Assembly: GCF_035918395.1 (NCBI RefSeq) | Contig: NZ_CP142362.1 | Coordinates: forward strand, 3,385,501 to 3,449,500 | Length of the DNA stretch: 64,000 nucleotides | Source of the DNA: Mycolicibacterium sp. ND9-15 | GTDB taxonomy: Bacteria > Actinomycetota > Actinomycetes > Mycobacteriales > Mycobacteriaceae | Reading direction: 5' to 3' | Shown here: in pieces, positions 43,912 through 54,214 of the stretch | Layout of the letters: each line of letters begins with the position of its first letter | How positions within the stretch are numbered: position 1 is the first letter of the stretch | Translations under genes and position numbers: made by a program | The notes under the pieces: model-generated | The model's database searches: none | The model's input: only the letters and a program-made list of their open reading frames with translations | What the model was told of the DNA's origin: nothing

Positions 43912-45444
43912 ATGAAGTGCGCGCCGGCCACTGCGAGCACCCGTCGAGAGCCTTGGAGCAGAGCGGGAAACCTGGGCGCGGAAGTGCATGAAACGCACAC
44001 CGGGGTGGTCGCTCTCATCGGCGACAGGGCGTACAAGGCCAAGAAGCCGCTCGTCACCGACTTCCTCGATTTCAGCACGCGCGAACGTCGCGAGCAGGCG
44101 TGCCGACGAGAGGTGGACCTGAATCGCCGGTTGGCCCCGGACAGCTATCTCGGGGTGGGGCACTTCACCGCTCCGGGCGAACCGGCCGAACCGGTCATCG
44201 TGATGCGCCGCTACCCGGAGTCCGCACGGCTCGCCGCCCTTGTCCGGAATGGGGAGCCGGTCGAAGACCAACTGATCGCGATCGCCGGGCACATTGCGCG
44301 GTTTCATCGAGACGCGCTGCGCGGCCCCCTGATCGACGACCAGGCGACAGTGGCCGCGGTCTTTGCGCGCTGGCACGAAAACCTCGACGAGTTACAGCGA
44401 CATGTCGACACAGTCATCCCGCGAAAATCGCTCCAGGAGGTGACGCGCCTGGCCGATCGGTTCCTGGCCGGCCGTGACGAACTGTTCAGGCAGCGGATCG
44501 CCCAAGGTCGCGTCGTCGACGGGCACGGCGACTTGCTGACCCAGGACATCTTCTGCATGCCCGACGGGCCGGTGCTGCTGGACTGCCTCGAATTCGACGA
44601 TCGACTGCGATACGTCGACGGTGTCGACGATGCCGCGTTCCTCGCGATGGACCTGGAGTTCCTCGGTCGAAACGACCTCGCAGATCTCTTCTTCGGCGAA
44701 TACCTGCTGCGGGCCGACGACCGCGCACCGCGGTCGTTGAGGGACTTCAGCGTCGCGTATCGCGCCGTGGTGCGGGCGAAGGTGGACTGCATCCGCGTCG
44801 GCCAGGGGCACGCAGAAGCGGCGACCGATGCGAACCGGCATCTCGACATCGCGCTGGCGCACCTGCGCTCGTGCACGGCCCGGTTGATCATCGTCGGCGG
44901 CGGCCCGGGAACGGGCAAGACCACCGTGGCGCGTGCGCTGGCCGAACGGACGAACGCTCAGGTCATTTCGACCGACGAGGTGCGGCGCGAGCTACAGCAG
45001 TCGGGCCTCATCGCGGGCCGGGTCGGCGACCTGGACGCCGGACTGTATGCGCCCGAGAACGTGTCGGCGGTTTATGACGAGGTGCTGCGCCGTGCGCACG
45101 CTCTGCTGTCCACCGGTGAGACGGTCATTCTCGACGGCACCTGGCGCGATGCCCGGCAGCGGGAGCGTGCGCAACGACTGGCCGTCGAGACGTCCTCGGT
45201 ACTGGTCCACTTCGTGTGTTCACTGCCCGCTTCCGACGCCGCCGAACGCATAGTGGCCAGGGGGCCGTCCGCATCGGACGCGACACCGCAGATAGCCGCT
45301 GCGCTGAGCGAGTTCGCGGAAACGGGCGAATTCCACCGAGTTGACACCGCTCGTCCGCTTGCGGATTCGGTGGACGACGCGGAACGGATGATCCGCCTGG
45401 CTGTCGAGGGAGGTCGTGATGACGAAGCATTTGACGGCACTTGA
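43912..45444 (+). CDS. Two-domain phosphotransferase/ATPase, Rv2004c-like
   Basis: A 510-residue fusion. The N-terminal part (about 1-330) resembles an aminoglycoside-phosphotransferase-fold kinase: VVALIGDRAYKAKKPLVTDF supplies the lysine strand and VVDGHGDLLTQDIF the catalytic loop, with LLDCLEFDDRLRYVD as the metal Asp segment. The C-terminal part is a P-loop kinase: IIVGGGPGTGKTTVARAL (Walker A) and VILDGTWRDARQRERA. The DosR-regulon protein Rv2004c has the same architecture; substrate unknown. Its last 26 bases overlap the acyltransferase gene, so the two are coupled. Confidence 0.9.
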   Translation: MKCAPATASTRREPWSRAGNLGAEVHETHTGVVALIGDRAYKAKKPLVTDFLDFSTRERREQACRREVDLNRRLAPDSYLGVGHFTAPGEPAEPVIVMRRYPESARLAALVRNGEPVEDQLIAIAGHIARFHRDALRGPLIDDQATVAAVFARWHENLDELQRHVDTVIPRKSLQEVTRLADRFLAGRDELFRQRIAQGRVVDGHGDLLTQDIFCMPDGPVLLDCLEFDDRLRYVDGVDDAAFLAMDLEFLGRNDLADLFFGEYLLRADDRAPRSLRDFSVAYRAVVRAKVDCIRVGQGHAEAATDANRHLDIALAHLRSCTARLIIVGGGPGTGKTTVARALAERTNAQVISTDEVRRELQQSGLIAGRVGDLDAGLYAPENVSAVYDEVLRRAHALLSTGETVILDGTWRDARQRERAQRLAVETSSVLVHFVCSLPASDAAERIVARGPSASDATPQIAAALSEFAETGEFHRVDTARPLADSVDDAERMIRLAVEGGRDDEAFDGT

Positions 45445-46777
45445 CGCCGGATTCCTCGAAGCCGAAGACTCCGATCGGCATGTAAGCCTTGCGGTGGGCG
45501 GCCTGTCGATCATCGAGGGACCCATGCCCGACTTCACCGCGCTTGGTGCGGGTATCGCCGCGCGCATCACCCGAGTGCCTCGCTTCACTCAGGTGTTGCG
45601 GACGCACATGCTGGACCTTTCCCCGCCCGAATGGGCGGAGCACGACGGGTTCGATCCGTCGGATCACATTCATCTCGCCGCGCTGCCGCACCCCGGTGAC
45701 GACGAGGCGTTGTTCCGCTTCGCCGCCGATGTCATGGAGCGGAGACTGGATCGCGATCGGCCACTGTGGGAGTGCTGGATCATCGAAGGTCTCCGGGATG
45801 ACCGCTGGGCGATGCTGATGAAGATCCACCACTGCATCGCCGACGGGATCGCCACGATGCACATGTTCTCCGGGCTCAGCGACGACGGCGAGCGAGCCGA
45901 CTACACCGGCGAGATCCGTGCCGCCCACAGCCCGCAGCACACAGGTGTCGACGGGTCGGTCGGCCTCAATCCGCTGAGCTGGGTCAGGGGTTTGTGGGGC
46001 TTGGCTGCCAGCGCGACCAGCGCGTCGCGGTTGGCATTCGAGGGAGCCCTGGAGGTCACCGAAGGACTGCTGCGTCCGGCGGCCACGTCGTCCCTCGTCG
46101 GGCCGGTGTCGACCAGGCGGCGGTTCAGTTCGGCGCGGGTCAGCCTGGCAGATGTGGGCCGGATCTGCGATGCCTTCGGAGTCACCATCAACGACGTCGC
46201 ACTGGCCGCCATCACCGACAGCTTCCGTGCCGCGCTGGTTCGCCGCGGCGAGAAACCGCGACGCAACTCCCTGAGAACGCTTGTGCCCGTGTCGATCCGC
46301 TCGAACGATGCGATCGGTGTCGCGGACAACCGGGTTTCGCTGATGCTGCCGTTCCTGCCCGTCGACAAGGAGGACCCCGAAGAGCAGCTCCGATCCGTGC
46401 ATCGTCGGCTGATCCGGGCCAAATCCAGCGGCCAGCGCGAGGCGGGCGGTGTCTTCGTCGCCGCTGCGAACGTCGTGCCGTTTCCGTTCACCGCGTGGGC
46501 CGTTCGCGCGTTGACCAGGTTGCCGCAGCGGGGGGTCGTCACACTGGCGACGAATGTACCCGGGCCCCGGCAGCGCATGCGGGTCATGGACCGCGAAGTG
46601 GTCCGGGTGGTGCCGATCCCGCCTATCGCGTTGCAGCTACGCACGGGCATAGCCATGCTCAGCTACGCCGACGAGTTGGTGTTCGGCATCACCGGTGATT
46701 TCGATACCGCCCCCGACGTCACGGAACTGGCCAACGGCATCGAGCGGGGGGTGGCTCAACTGGTCGCACGCACGTGA
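45419..46777 (+). CDS. Wax ester synthase/diacylglycerol acyltransferase (Tgs family)
   Basis: A 452-residue WS/DGAT enzyme that uses acyl-CoA to make triacylglycerol or wax ester for storage. The catalytic HHxxxDG motif is HHCIADG at 137-143; other family markers are N-terminal LTALDAGFL, PLWECWIIEG, NDVALAAITDSFRAAL and the C-terminal TNVPGPRQRMRV. In M. tuberculosis, tgs1 (Rv3130c) is a DosR target next to dosR, and this placement fits. ATG at 45419 is preferred to the GTG at 45416 because GAGGGAGG then has better spacing; the gene overlaps the Rv2004c-like stop. Confidence 0.94.
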   Translation: MTKHLTALDAGFLEAEDSDRHVSLAVGGLSIIEGPMPDFTALGAGIAARITRVPRFTQVLRTHMLDLSPPEWAEHDGFDPSDHIHLAALPHPGDDEALFRFAADVMERRLDRDRPLWECWIIEGLRDDRWAMLMKIHHCIADGIATMHMFSGLSDDGERADYTGEIRAAHSPQHTGVDGSVGLNPLSWVRGLWGLAASATSASRLAFEGALEVTEGLLRPAATSSLVGPVSTRRRFSSARVSLADVGRICDAFGVTINDVALAAITDSFRAALVRRGEKPRRNSLRTLVPVSIRSNDAIGVADNRVSLMLPFLPVDKEDPEEQLRSVHRRLIRAKSSGQREAGGVFVAAANVVPFPFTAWAVRALTRLPQRGVVTLATNVPGPRQRMRVMDREVVRVVPIPPIALQLRTGIAMLSYADELVFGITGDFDTAPDVTELANGIERGVAQLVART

Positions 46778-46811
46778 CGGCACTTGACGGCTTAGCGGTC
46801 CGGATCCCCCT

Positions 46812-47789
46812 TTACCGGATCTGCAGGACGTCGCCCACCGGCCGGCGCGGCGTGTGCTTCTCCACCGTGGCGGTTTCCGGGGCGCGGCCGACACGGATCA
46901 GCAGCTGGGGTTCGGCGCGCCGGCCCGTGAGTCGACGAACCGCTTCCCGGCTCGCGTGCACCTCGATCATGTGGGTGAGCGTGCAGGTGGCCAAACCCGC
47001 GGCGGTGCAGTGCAGTAGCACGCGGGAGAGCATCTCACCGCATCGCAGCACGTTCTCGCGGCTGTCGTCGAATGTCGAGAGGACAAGGACTTTCGATCGG
47101 TCACGGTCGAGCCCCGCTCTGCGGTCACCGGAGCCGTACGTGGGGAAGTCGCGGCCGATGTCGACTCGGGACGCCTCGGCCGAGGAGGCCATCGCGGTGG
47201 CCGGCAAGCCGTGGTCGCCGGTATGGTGTGTCCACCAAAGCAATTCGTAGCGGTATGAGGCGTCGTCGCGGCGATATTCCTCCGAACGACGCGAGGCGTC
47301 GGCCAACGCCGGCCGTCCGCTGTCGTCGATCACATCCAGGTCGACCCCGGAGCCGGCGAGCACCGCTTCCAGTTGCGCCTCCAACTCCGGCCACGGCTCC
47401 GGGGCCGCCATCGCGAGCCGGTCGGTGCGGCGTCGTGAGATCGCCTCGGCCAGCGCGCGTTGCTGCTCGCTGACCGATTCCGCCGCGCTGAAGGCGATGG
47501 ACGCGAGATGATCGTGATCCGTCGGGTCGGGATACCTGTCCACCGCGGTCTGCCAGCCGGCGGCGGCCGCGGCGACCTGAAGGTGATCGAGTGCCGCCCC
47601 GCAACTCAGGATCACCTCGCCGCCGGTGGCATCCGTATGACGGCCGACGCGCGAATGGTCGGCGAACAGGTGCAGCGCGCCGCGTTCGAACACCCACCGC
47701 CAGGGTTGGCTGTTGTGCAGTGAGGGAGCGCGAGCGGCCGTCTCGACGATCGTGGCGATCTGTTCGGCGCCGATACTGTCATTCGACAT
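46812..47789 (-). CDS. Second Acg-type nitroreductase-fold protein
   Basis: A 325-residue Acg-family paralogue of the protein at 42780: AARAPSLHNSQPWRWVF, SRRRTDRLAM, STFDDSRENVLRCGEML, LATCTLTHMIEVHASREAV and PQLLIRVGRAP align motif by motif. FMN sequestration or redox sensing is the family-level expectation. It lies 11 bases after the PEP synthase stop on the same strand, so it is probably the second gene of that operon, and it converges with the acyltransferase gene. Confidence 0.92.
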   Translation of the reverse strand: MSNDSIGAEQIATIVETAARAPSLHNSQPWRWVFERGALHLFADHSRVGRHTDATGGEVILSCGAALDHLQVAAAAAGWQTAVDRYPDPTDHDHLASIAFSAAESVSEQQRALAEAISRRRTDRLAMAAPEPWPELEAQLEAVLAGSGVDLDVIDDSGRPALADASRRSEEYRRDDASYRYELLWWTHHTGDHGLPATAMASSAEASRVDIGRDFPTYGSGDRRAGLDRDRSKVLVLSTFDDSRENVLRCGEMLSRVLLHCTAAGLATCTLTHMIEVHASREAVRRLTGRRAEPQLLIRVGRAPETATVEKHTPRRPVGDVLQIR

Positions 47790-47800
47790 GACCCACTACC

Positions 47801-50080
47801 TCACCGGGCGGCTTCGAGCAGCAGCCGTCGCTCCGCTGCGGCGATCACCCTCCGGGCGGTGTCAGCGGCGTCGGGGTTGACCGATATCGACGTGATGCCC
47901 ATCCGCACCAGATGTTCGGCGAACGCCGGGTTGGTCGACGGCGCCTGGCCGCACAGCGACGAAGTGATCCCGTACTTGCGTGCGGTGCCGATGATTTGGC
48001 CGATGGCGTCGAGGACGGCGGGATCGGATTCGTCGAACAACTCGGCGCAGACGTCGGAGTCGCGGTCGACCCCGAGCACCAGCTGGGTCAGGTCGTTGCT
48101 CCCGATCGACACACCGTCGATGCCCATTCCGATGTATTCGGGAAGCCAGTGCACGATCGAGGGCACCTCGGCCATCACCCACCGGTGCAAACCTCGCTGC
48201 CGGTTCAGCGGGCTGGCGTCGACGAGCGCAAGGCAAGCCTCCAATTCCCATTTCGTGCGCACGAACGGGATCATCAGCCCCAAGTTGGGCGATTGCTCCC
48301 GCACGCGCGCCAGCGCTTCGAGTTCGAGCGCGAACAGATCCGGTTCGTTGACGTACCGATAGCAGCCGCGATAGCCGATCATCGGATTGTGCTCTTCGGG
48401 CTCGTACGTCTCCCCGCCCGTCAGCCCGCGAAACTCGTTGGTACGGAAGTCCGATGCCCGGTAGATGACGGGCCTCGGTGCGAATGCGGCGGCGATCCGG
48501 CCGACCGCGGCCGCGAGCTTGTCGACCAGTATGCCCTGCTCTCCGCGCGCGATGAGGTCACGCGGATGACGGTTGGACAGCGCCTCGGTCAGGATGAACT
48601 CGGCGCGCAGCAGGCCCACGCCGTCGACCGGCTGTGCGGCAACGGTTTCGGCGGACTCGGGCATGGCCAGGTTGACGTATACCTTCGTGCCGGTCGCCTC
48701 GCTCTGCGGTTTGCTCGGCGCGCCGCGATCGGTCACCGATGCCGCCGGCTTGGCCTGCACCCGACCGGAGACCACCTCTCCGCGGGCCCCGTCGACGGTC
48801 ACCGTCGTGCCGTCGTGGAGGTCTCTCGTCGCGGTGCGCGTGCCGACGACGCACGGGACACCCAGTTCGCGCGCCACGATTGCGGCGTGGCAGGTCATGC
48901 CGCCGGTGTCGGTCACCAGCGCGGACGCCCGACGGATGGTGGGCAGCCAGTCCGGATTGGTCATCTGGGCGACGAGGATCTCGCCGTCCTGTAACTGCGC
49001 ACCCTTGTCGGGCGTATCGAGCACCCGCACCTTTCCCGAGGCTATGCCGGGTGCAGCGGCGAGCCCGCGCGCCAGGACCAGATGCTTTTCGGCGGCCGGG
49101 GGGGTGGTGTGGCCCAGCGTGGTGATCGGCCGGGCCTGCACCAGGTAGGCCTTGCCCTCGGCGATCGCCCATTCGGTGTCCTGCGGGCAGCCGTTGTGCC
49201 GCTCCGTCGCAATGGCGAGTTCGGCTATCGAGCGCAGTTCCTCCTCGGTGAGAACCCGTGCATTGGCCTGTGACTCGTCGAGGTCCACCACGGCATCGTG
49301 GCCGTCCTCGCCCCGGACGATCTTGAACGACTTGTAGCCGAGCCGGATATCGAGGGGTTGCAGGGTCTCCTTGGAGACGATGTAGGTGTCGGGCTCGACA
49401 TGGCCGGACACCACGACCTCGCCGAGACCGAACGCGCCCTCGATGACCACCCGGTCCTGGGCACCGTTACTGGGGTCGGCGGTGAACGCGACGCCGGCCT
49501 TCTCCGAGTGGATCATCTGCTGGACGACGACCGCCATCGCGGGGTCGGCCCTGAAGCCGCGGCTGGCGCGGTAGGTGATGACGCGCGGGCTGAACAGCGA
49601 CATCCAGCACCGCACCACCGCGTCCATGAGTCCGTCGTCGCCGGTCACGTTGGTGATGGTGGCGTTCATGCCGGCGAACGAGGCGTCCGCGCCGTCCTCA
49701 CCGGTTGCCGAGGAGCGCACCGCGACCACGGCGGAGCCCGATCCGAGCGCGTGGTACGCGTCCAGGATCTCACGTCGCACTTCGTCGTTGGCCCCGGCCT
49801 TGCGCACCAGGCCCTTCATCCGCTCGGACAGTTCGGTGAGCCTGGCGGTGTCGGTGACGTCGAGTGCCTCCCGGTGCAGCGCGTTGAGTTCGGCGTGCAC
49901 CCCGCCGGACTTCATGGACTCCCGATAGCAGTCGCGCAGCAGCACGAATCCCGGCGGTACGGGCAGGTTGGCGGCGACGAGTTCGCCCATGTTCGCACCC
50001 TTGCCGCCGGCCTCCTCGGCGTCGGCGATCGTCAGTGCGGAGATGTCGCGGATAAAGGTCACATCGCTGAGAACGGCCAT
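47801..50080 (-). CDS. ppsA: Phosphoenolpyruvate synthase (pyruvate, water dikinase)
   Basis: A 759-residue PEP synthase that converts pyruvate plus ATP to PEP for gluconeogenesis. Order of domains: N-terminal ATP-grasp ([30 protein letters not shown]), the swivelling phosphohistidine domain with [21 protein letters not shown] (His398), and the C-terminal PEP-utilising TIM barrel ([26 protein letters not shown]). The ATG at 50080 replaces a longer upstream frame because it begins the conserved domain. Together with PfkB it suggests rerouting of carbon during hypoxia. Two DosR-like boxes lie upstream in the gap shared with the otsB1 fusion gene. Confidence 0.95.
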   Translation of the reverse strand: MAVLSDVTFIRDISALTIADAEEAGGKGANMGELVAANLPVPPGFVLLRDCYRESMKSGGVHAELNALHREALDVTDTARLTELSERMKGLVRKAGANDEVRREILDAYHALGSGSAVVAVRSSATGEDGADASFAGMNATITNVTGDDGLMDAVVRCWMSLFSPRVITYRASRGFRADPAMAVVVQQMIHSEKAGVAFTADPSNGAQDRVVIEGAFGLGEVVVSGHVEPDTYIVSKETLQPLDIRLGYKSFKIVRGEDGHDAVVDLDESQANARVLTEEELRSIAELAIATERHNGCPQDTEWAIAEGKAYLVQARPITTLGHTTPPAAEKHLVLARGLAAAPGIASGKVRVLDTPDKGAQLQDGEILVAQMTNPDWLPTIRRASALVTDTGGMTCHAAIVARELGVPCVVGTRTATRDLHDGTTVTVDGARGEVVSGRVQAKPAASVTDRGAPSKPQSEATGTKVYVNLAMPESAETVAAQPVDGVGLLRAEFILTEALSNRHPRDLIARGEQGILVDKLAAAVGRIAAAFAPRPVIYRASDFRTNEFRGLTGGETYEPEEHNPMIGYRGCYRYVNEPDLFALELEALARVREQSPNLGLMIPFVRTKWELEACLALVDASPLNRQRGLHRWVMAEVPSIVHWLPEYIGMGIDGVSIGSNDLTQLVLGVDRDSDVCAELFDESDPAVLDAIGQIIGTARKYGITSSLCGQAPSTNPAFAEHLVRMGITSISVNPDAADTARRVIAAAERRLLLEAAR

Positions 50081-50137
50081 GTGCCCATCCTGCCCCAGGC
50101 GGTGGTCTTGCGTAACCATCTGAGGAACATGGCGGCC

Positions 50138-50151
50138 CGGTCGAAGGTCCC
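50138..50151 (-). promoter_or_regulatory. Candidate DosR box (distal of a pair), PEP synthase/otsB1 gap
   Basis: On the minus strand GGGACCTTCGACCG matches 11 of 14 positions of GGGACTTTCGGCCC. It lies 58 bases upstream of the PEP synthase start. Confidence 0.4.
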
Positions 50152-50160
50152 GACTGCGAA

Positions 50161-50174
50161 GGGCATTAGGTCCC
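50161..50174 (-). promoter_or_regulatory. Candidate DosR box (second of a pair), PEP synthase/otsB1 gap
   Basis: Minus-strand GGGACCTAATGCCC matches 10 of 14 positions of the DosR core and is itself a near-palindrome. Its start is 23 bases from the other site, about two helical turns, resembling the paired sites of strong DosR promoters. Confidence 0.4.
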
Positions 50175-50260
50175 TAGCCGCCGACGAGTGACGTCGGTTC
50201 CTTTCGGGTACGCCGCACAACCGGTGGCATGATGACGGGTATCTCTGGAGAGGTAGGGCG

Positions 50261-53200
50261 ATGAGGCTTCCAGTCTTCGTTGACCCGCGGTATCACGACG
50301 CGGTGATCTTCGACCTCGACGGCGTCGTGACCGACACCGCCGCCATCGACAAGGCGGCGTGGAAGGCGATGTTCGACGATTTCCTCACCCGGCGGCCCGC
50401 GGGCGATGCCGTCGAGCACTTGGAGTTCACCGACGCCGACTACCGCGACTTCGCCGAGGGAAAACCGCAACTCGACGGAATTGCGGCTCTGCTGAAGTCA
50501 CGCGGAATTTCGCTGCCCCTGGGAACCGAAAGCGACGACGGCGCCGCCACCGTGTGCGGTCTACGGAACCGGCTGCACAACCTCGTCATCGAGATGACCG
50601 CCCACCAGGTGCCGATATTCGTTTCCACCGTCGGATTGGTGCGACAACTGCGAGCCGCCGATATCGCCACCGGCGTCTTCTCGTCCGCCCGCAACTGCAA
50701 GGAGGTGCTGCGCTCAGCCGGACTTTCCGATCTGTTCACCGCCTGCGTCGACGAGGGTCTTGCGTCCGAAGCGCCGTTTGGCGGCCACCAGCACGCGGCC
50801 GTCCTACCCGAAGTAGCACGCCAACTCGGGGTACCGCCCGCGCGGTGCGTCGTCGTCGACGACGACGCCGCGGGCGTGGCGGCAGGCCGCGACGGCGGGT
50901 TCGTCCTCGTCATCGGCGTCGACCGCAACGGCGACGGGGCGGCTCTCCTTCAATGCGGCGCCGATGTGGTGGTACGTGACCTCGTGGAGGTGACGGTGCG
51001 CGGCGGTTACCACCGTCTTTCCGCCACCGCCGACGCGCTCCAGTCCTACAGCCAGATAGCGCCGTTGGCGGACATGCGGCAACCCGCGGTGCTGTTGGAC
51101 TTCGACGGGACCATTTCCGAGATCGTCAACGATCCCGATGCGGCCAAGCTGGTTCCCGAGGCCGGCGAGGTGCTCAAGTCTCTCGCCGCCCTCTGCCCGG
51201 TCGCCGTGATCAGTGGCCGAAGCTTAGAAGACATCCGATCCCGGGTCGGCGTCCCCGGTATCTGGTACGCCGGCAGTCACGGCTTCGAGATGGTGGACCC
51301 GGATGGGTCGCTCCATCGGAATGATGCGGGGGCACAGGCGATCCACACCCTTGACGAGGCGACAGAAGAACTTCGGAACCGGTTGGCCGGCGTCGACGGG
51401 CTCGTGGTCGAGAACAAGCGGTTCTCGGTGGCCGTGCACTACCGGAACGTCGCTCCCGAACTGGTCGACGGAGTCGTCGCCGCGGTGCGTACCGCGGGGC
51501 AACGCCACAAGCTTCGGGTGAGCGGTGGGCGCAAGGTGATAGAACTCCGTCCGGACGTCGACTGGGACACAGGTAAGACACTGGAGTGGATCCTCGACCA
51601 GATCGACGGCACCCGGCCGCTGTTGCCGATCTACATCGGCGACGACCTGACCGACGAAGACGCGTTCGACGCGGTGCGGCACAAGGGCATCGGCGTGGCG
51701 GTCCGCAACGCCGAGTCGGGGGACCGGCCGTCGGCGGCGCGGTTCGCCCTCGAGAATCCCAATGTCGTCTGTCGGTTCCTGGACCGGCTCACCGACCAGT
51801 TGGCTGCCGAGCAGGACACGGCAAGCGATCCGTGGATGATGACGTTCGGCGGCTACCAACCGGACCACGAGAAGACGCGAGAAGCACTGTGCACCATGGG
51901 CAACGGCTACATGGCCGTGCGTGGCGCGGCACCGGAATGCGGTGCCGGTGAGCTCCACTACCCGGGAACCTACGTCGCGGGGATCTACAACCGCCTGACC
52001 GATGAGGTGGCGGGCACGGTGATCGACAACGAGAGCCTGGTGAACCTGCCGAACTGGTTGCCGGTGACCTTCCGTATCAACAATGGACCGTGGTTCGTCA
52101 TCGACGATGTCGACGTGTCGACGTATCTGGTGACGGTCGACCTGCTTCGAGCCACGATGACGCGAGAGTTCTCGTTCACCGATCGGTCCGGTCGGACCAC
52201 CCGTTTTTCCCAGACCCGATTCGTGGCGATGCATCTGCCGCACGCAGCCGCTCTGCAGACGACCGTGCACGCGGACAACTGGTCGGGACGGCTGGAGTTC
52301 CGCTCGGTTGTCGACGGTGACGTGCAGAACCGGGGCGTCGAGCGATACCACGATCTGTCATCGCGTCATCTGAACGTTGTCGAAGCACGCGAATTGACCG
52401 GTGACTCCGTGCTATTGGCGGCTCGAACCGTCGAGTCGAACATCGAGGTCGCCGTCGCCAAACGGAGCACGGTGCGCGGGGGAAACGGTGAATCCCCCGC
52501 CGAGAGTCGCCTGGTCAGCGAGCCCCTCCGGGTGGGCCATGACATCGCCGTCGACCTCAGCGAAGGACAGTCCGTCACGCTGGAAGAGGTGGTGACCGTT
52601 TACACGAGCCGCGACCACGGGATATCCGGTCCGGTCTCGGCGGCCGAACGCGAGCTGCAGCGCATCGGCGGATACGCCGAACTCGAACGGGGACACCAGC
52701 TGGCATGGGCCCACCTGTGGGAACGCTTCAACATCGAGATGGGCTCCGACCCCGACCTGCGTCGCATCGTGCGCCTGCACCAGCTGCACGTTCTGCAGAC
52801 ACTTTCGCCCCACACCGCGGACCTGGATGTGGGAGTCCCCGCCCGCGGCCTGCATGGCGAGGCTTACCGCGGCCACGTGTTCTGGGACGAGCTGTTCGTC
52901 TTCCCGGTGACCAACATGCGGCTGCCCAAAGTCACCCGCTCGCTGCTGATGTACCGCTACCGTCGGTTGCCCGAAGCCCGCCGCGCCGCAAGCGAGGCGG
53001 GTCACGCCGGTGCGATGTACCCCTGGCAATCCGGGAGCGACGGCCGCGAAGAGAGTCCGCGGCTGCATCTCAACCCGCGATCCGGCCGATGGAATCCGGA
53101 CGCGAGCGCGCGCGCCCACCACATCGGACTCGCCATCGCATACAACGTTTGGCAGCACTACCAGGTGACCGGCGACGGGGGGTTCCTGATCGACTACGGC

Positions 53201-54211
53201 GCCGAGATGCTCGCCGACATCGCCAGATTCTGGGTCAGCCTGGCCACCTACGACTCCGCCAGGGAGCGCTACGTGATCCGCGGCGTCATCGGTCCCGACG
53301 AATTCCACTCCGGCTATCCGGGCCGGGAGTACGACGGGATCGACAACAACGCCTACACCAATGTGATGGCGGTATGGGTGATCGTGCGGGCACTCGAGGC
53401 GCTCGAGCGAATCCCGCTGCACTACCGGCTCGCGCTGCTGGAGTCGCTCGGCATCCGCGACGAGGACCTCGCTCAGTGGGAGGACGTCAGCCGGCGGATG
53501 TTCGTGCCGTTTCACGGCGGGGTGATCAGCCAGTTCGAGGGCTATGAGGACCTGAAGGAGCTGGACTGGGACGGTTACCGCAGCCGGTACGACAACACGC
53601 AGCGGCTGGACCGCATCCTGGAGGCCGAGAACGACAGCGTCAACAACTACAAGGCCGGCAAGCAGGCCGACGCGCTCATGCTCTTCTACCTGCTGTCCGC
53701 CGACGAACTCTACGAGCTGTTCGACCGGCTCGGATATCGCTTCACCCCGGAGCAGATCCCGAAAACCATCGAGTACTACCGGCGGCGGACTTCACACGGC
53801 TCGACACTGAGCGCCGTTGTGCACGCCTGGGTGTTGGCTCGCGGCAACCGAGACCAGGCGATGGCGTTCTTCCGGCAGGCGCTGGCCTCCGACATCGCCG
53901 ACATTCAGGGTGGCACGACGGCCGAGGGCATCCACCTGGCCGCGATGTCGGGGAGCATCGATCTGCTGCAGCGGTGCTTCACCGGGCTGGAGATGCGGCG
54001 CGACCGCGTCGTCCTCGGACCGCTCTGGCCGAAATCCCTCGGCCGCCTGGAATACACCTTCCGCTATCGGGGCCACCGGCTCCAGTTATCGGTGCTCGGG
54101 CGAAGCGCGGCGTTGAGCGCCGAACCCGGGGACGCCGCGCCGGTACTGGTGGAATGCCGTGGCGAGACGCAAATCCTGCGAGCGGGCGGGACCGTCGAGT
54201 TCAACGAGTAG
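50261..54211 (+). CDS. otsB1: HAD phosphatase-trehalose-6-phosphate phosphatase-GH65 phosphorylase fusion (OtsB1-like)
   Basis: A 1316-residue three-part enzyme. Residues 1-245 are a beta-phosphoglucomutase-like HAD domain (FDLDGVVTDT, Asp18/Asp20). Residues 270-515 are an OtsB-type trehalose-6-phosphate phosphatase (LLDFDGTISEI, Asp280/Asp282; YIGDDLTDEDAF). Residues 525-1316 are a GH65 glycoside phosphorylase (VIGPDEFHSG, acid Glu1014; TSHGSTLSAVVHAW phosphate loop). The same architecture and length occur in M. tuberculosis Rv2006, annotated OtsB1 and part of the DosR regulon. A phosphorylase plus phosphoglucomutase in one chain suggests phosphorolysis of an alpha-glucobiose such as trehalose. 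Ribosome site GGAGAGG lies upstream. Confidence 0.94.
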   Translation: MRLPVFVDPRYHDAVIFDLDGVVTDTAAIDKAAWKAMFDDFLTRRPAGDAVEHLEFTDADYRDFAEGKPQLDGIAALLKSRGISLPLGTESDDGAATVCGLRNRLHNLVIEMTAHQVPIFVSTVGLVRQLRAADIATGVFSSARNCKEVLRSAGLSDLFTACVDEGLASEAPFGGHQHAAVLPEVARQLGVPPARCVVVDDDAAGVAAGRDGGFVLVIGVDRNGDGAALLQCGADVVVRDLVEVTVRGGYHRLSATADALQSYSQIAPLADMRQPAVLLDFDGTISEIVNDPDAAKLVPEAGEVLKSLAALCPVAVISGRSLEDIRSRVGVPGIWYAGSHGFEMVDPDGSLHRNDAGAQAIHTLDEATEELRNRLAGVDGLVVENKRFSVAVHYRNVAPELVDGVVAAVRTAGQRHKLRVSGGRKVIELRPDVDWDTGKTLEWILDQIDGTRPLLPIYIGDDLTDEDAFDAVRHKGIGVAVRNAESGDRPSAARFALENPNVVCRFLDRLTDQLAAEQDTASDPWMMTFGGYQPDHEKTREALCTMGNGYMAVRGAAPECGAGELHYPGTYVAGIYNRLTDEVAGTVIDNESLVNLPNWLPVTFRINNGPWFVIDDVDVSTYLVTVDLLRATMTREFSFTDRSGRTTRFSQTRFVAMHLPHAAALQTTVHADNWSGRLEFRSVVDGDVQNRGVERYHDLSSRHLNVVEARELTGDSVLLAARTVESNIEVAVAKRSTVRGGNGESPAESRLVSEPLRVGHDIAVDLSEGQSVTLEEVVTVYTSRDHGISGPVSAAERELQRIGGYAELERGHQLAWAHLWERFNIEMGSDPDLRRIVRLHQLHVLQTLSPHTADLDVGVPARGLHGEAYRGHVFWDELFVFPVTNMRLPKVTRSLLMYRYRRLPEARRAASEAGHAGAMYPWQSGSDGREESPRLHLNPRSGRWNPDASARAHHIGLAIAYNVWQHYQVTGDGGFLIDYGAEMLADIARFWVSLATYDSARERYVIRGVIGPDEFHSGYPGREYDGIDNNAYTNVMAVWVIVRALEALERIPLHYRLALLESLGIRDEDLAQWEDVSRRMFVPFHGGVISQFEGYEDLKELDWDGYRSRYDNTQRLDRILEAENDSVNNYKAGKQADALMLFYLLSADELYELFDRLGYRFTPEQIPKTIEYYRRRTSHGSTLSAVVHAWVLARGNRDQAMAFFRQALASDIADIQGGTTAEGIHLAAMSGSIDLLQRCFTGLEMRRDRVVLGPLWPKSLGRLEYTFRYRGHRLQLSVLGRSAALSAEPGDAAPVLVECRGETQILRAGGTVEFNE

Positions 54212-54214
54212 CCG

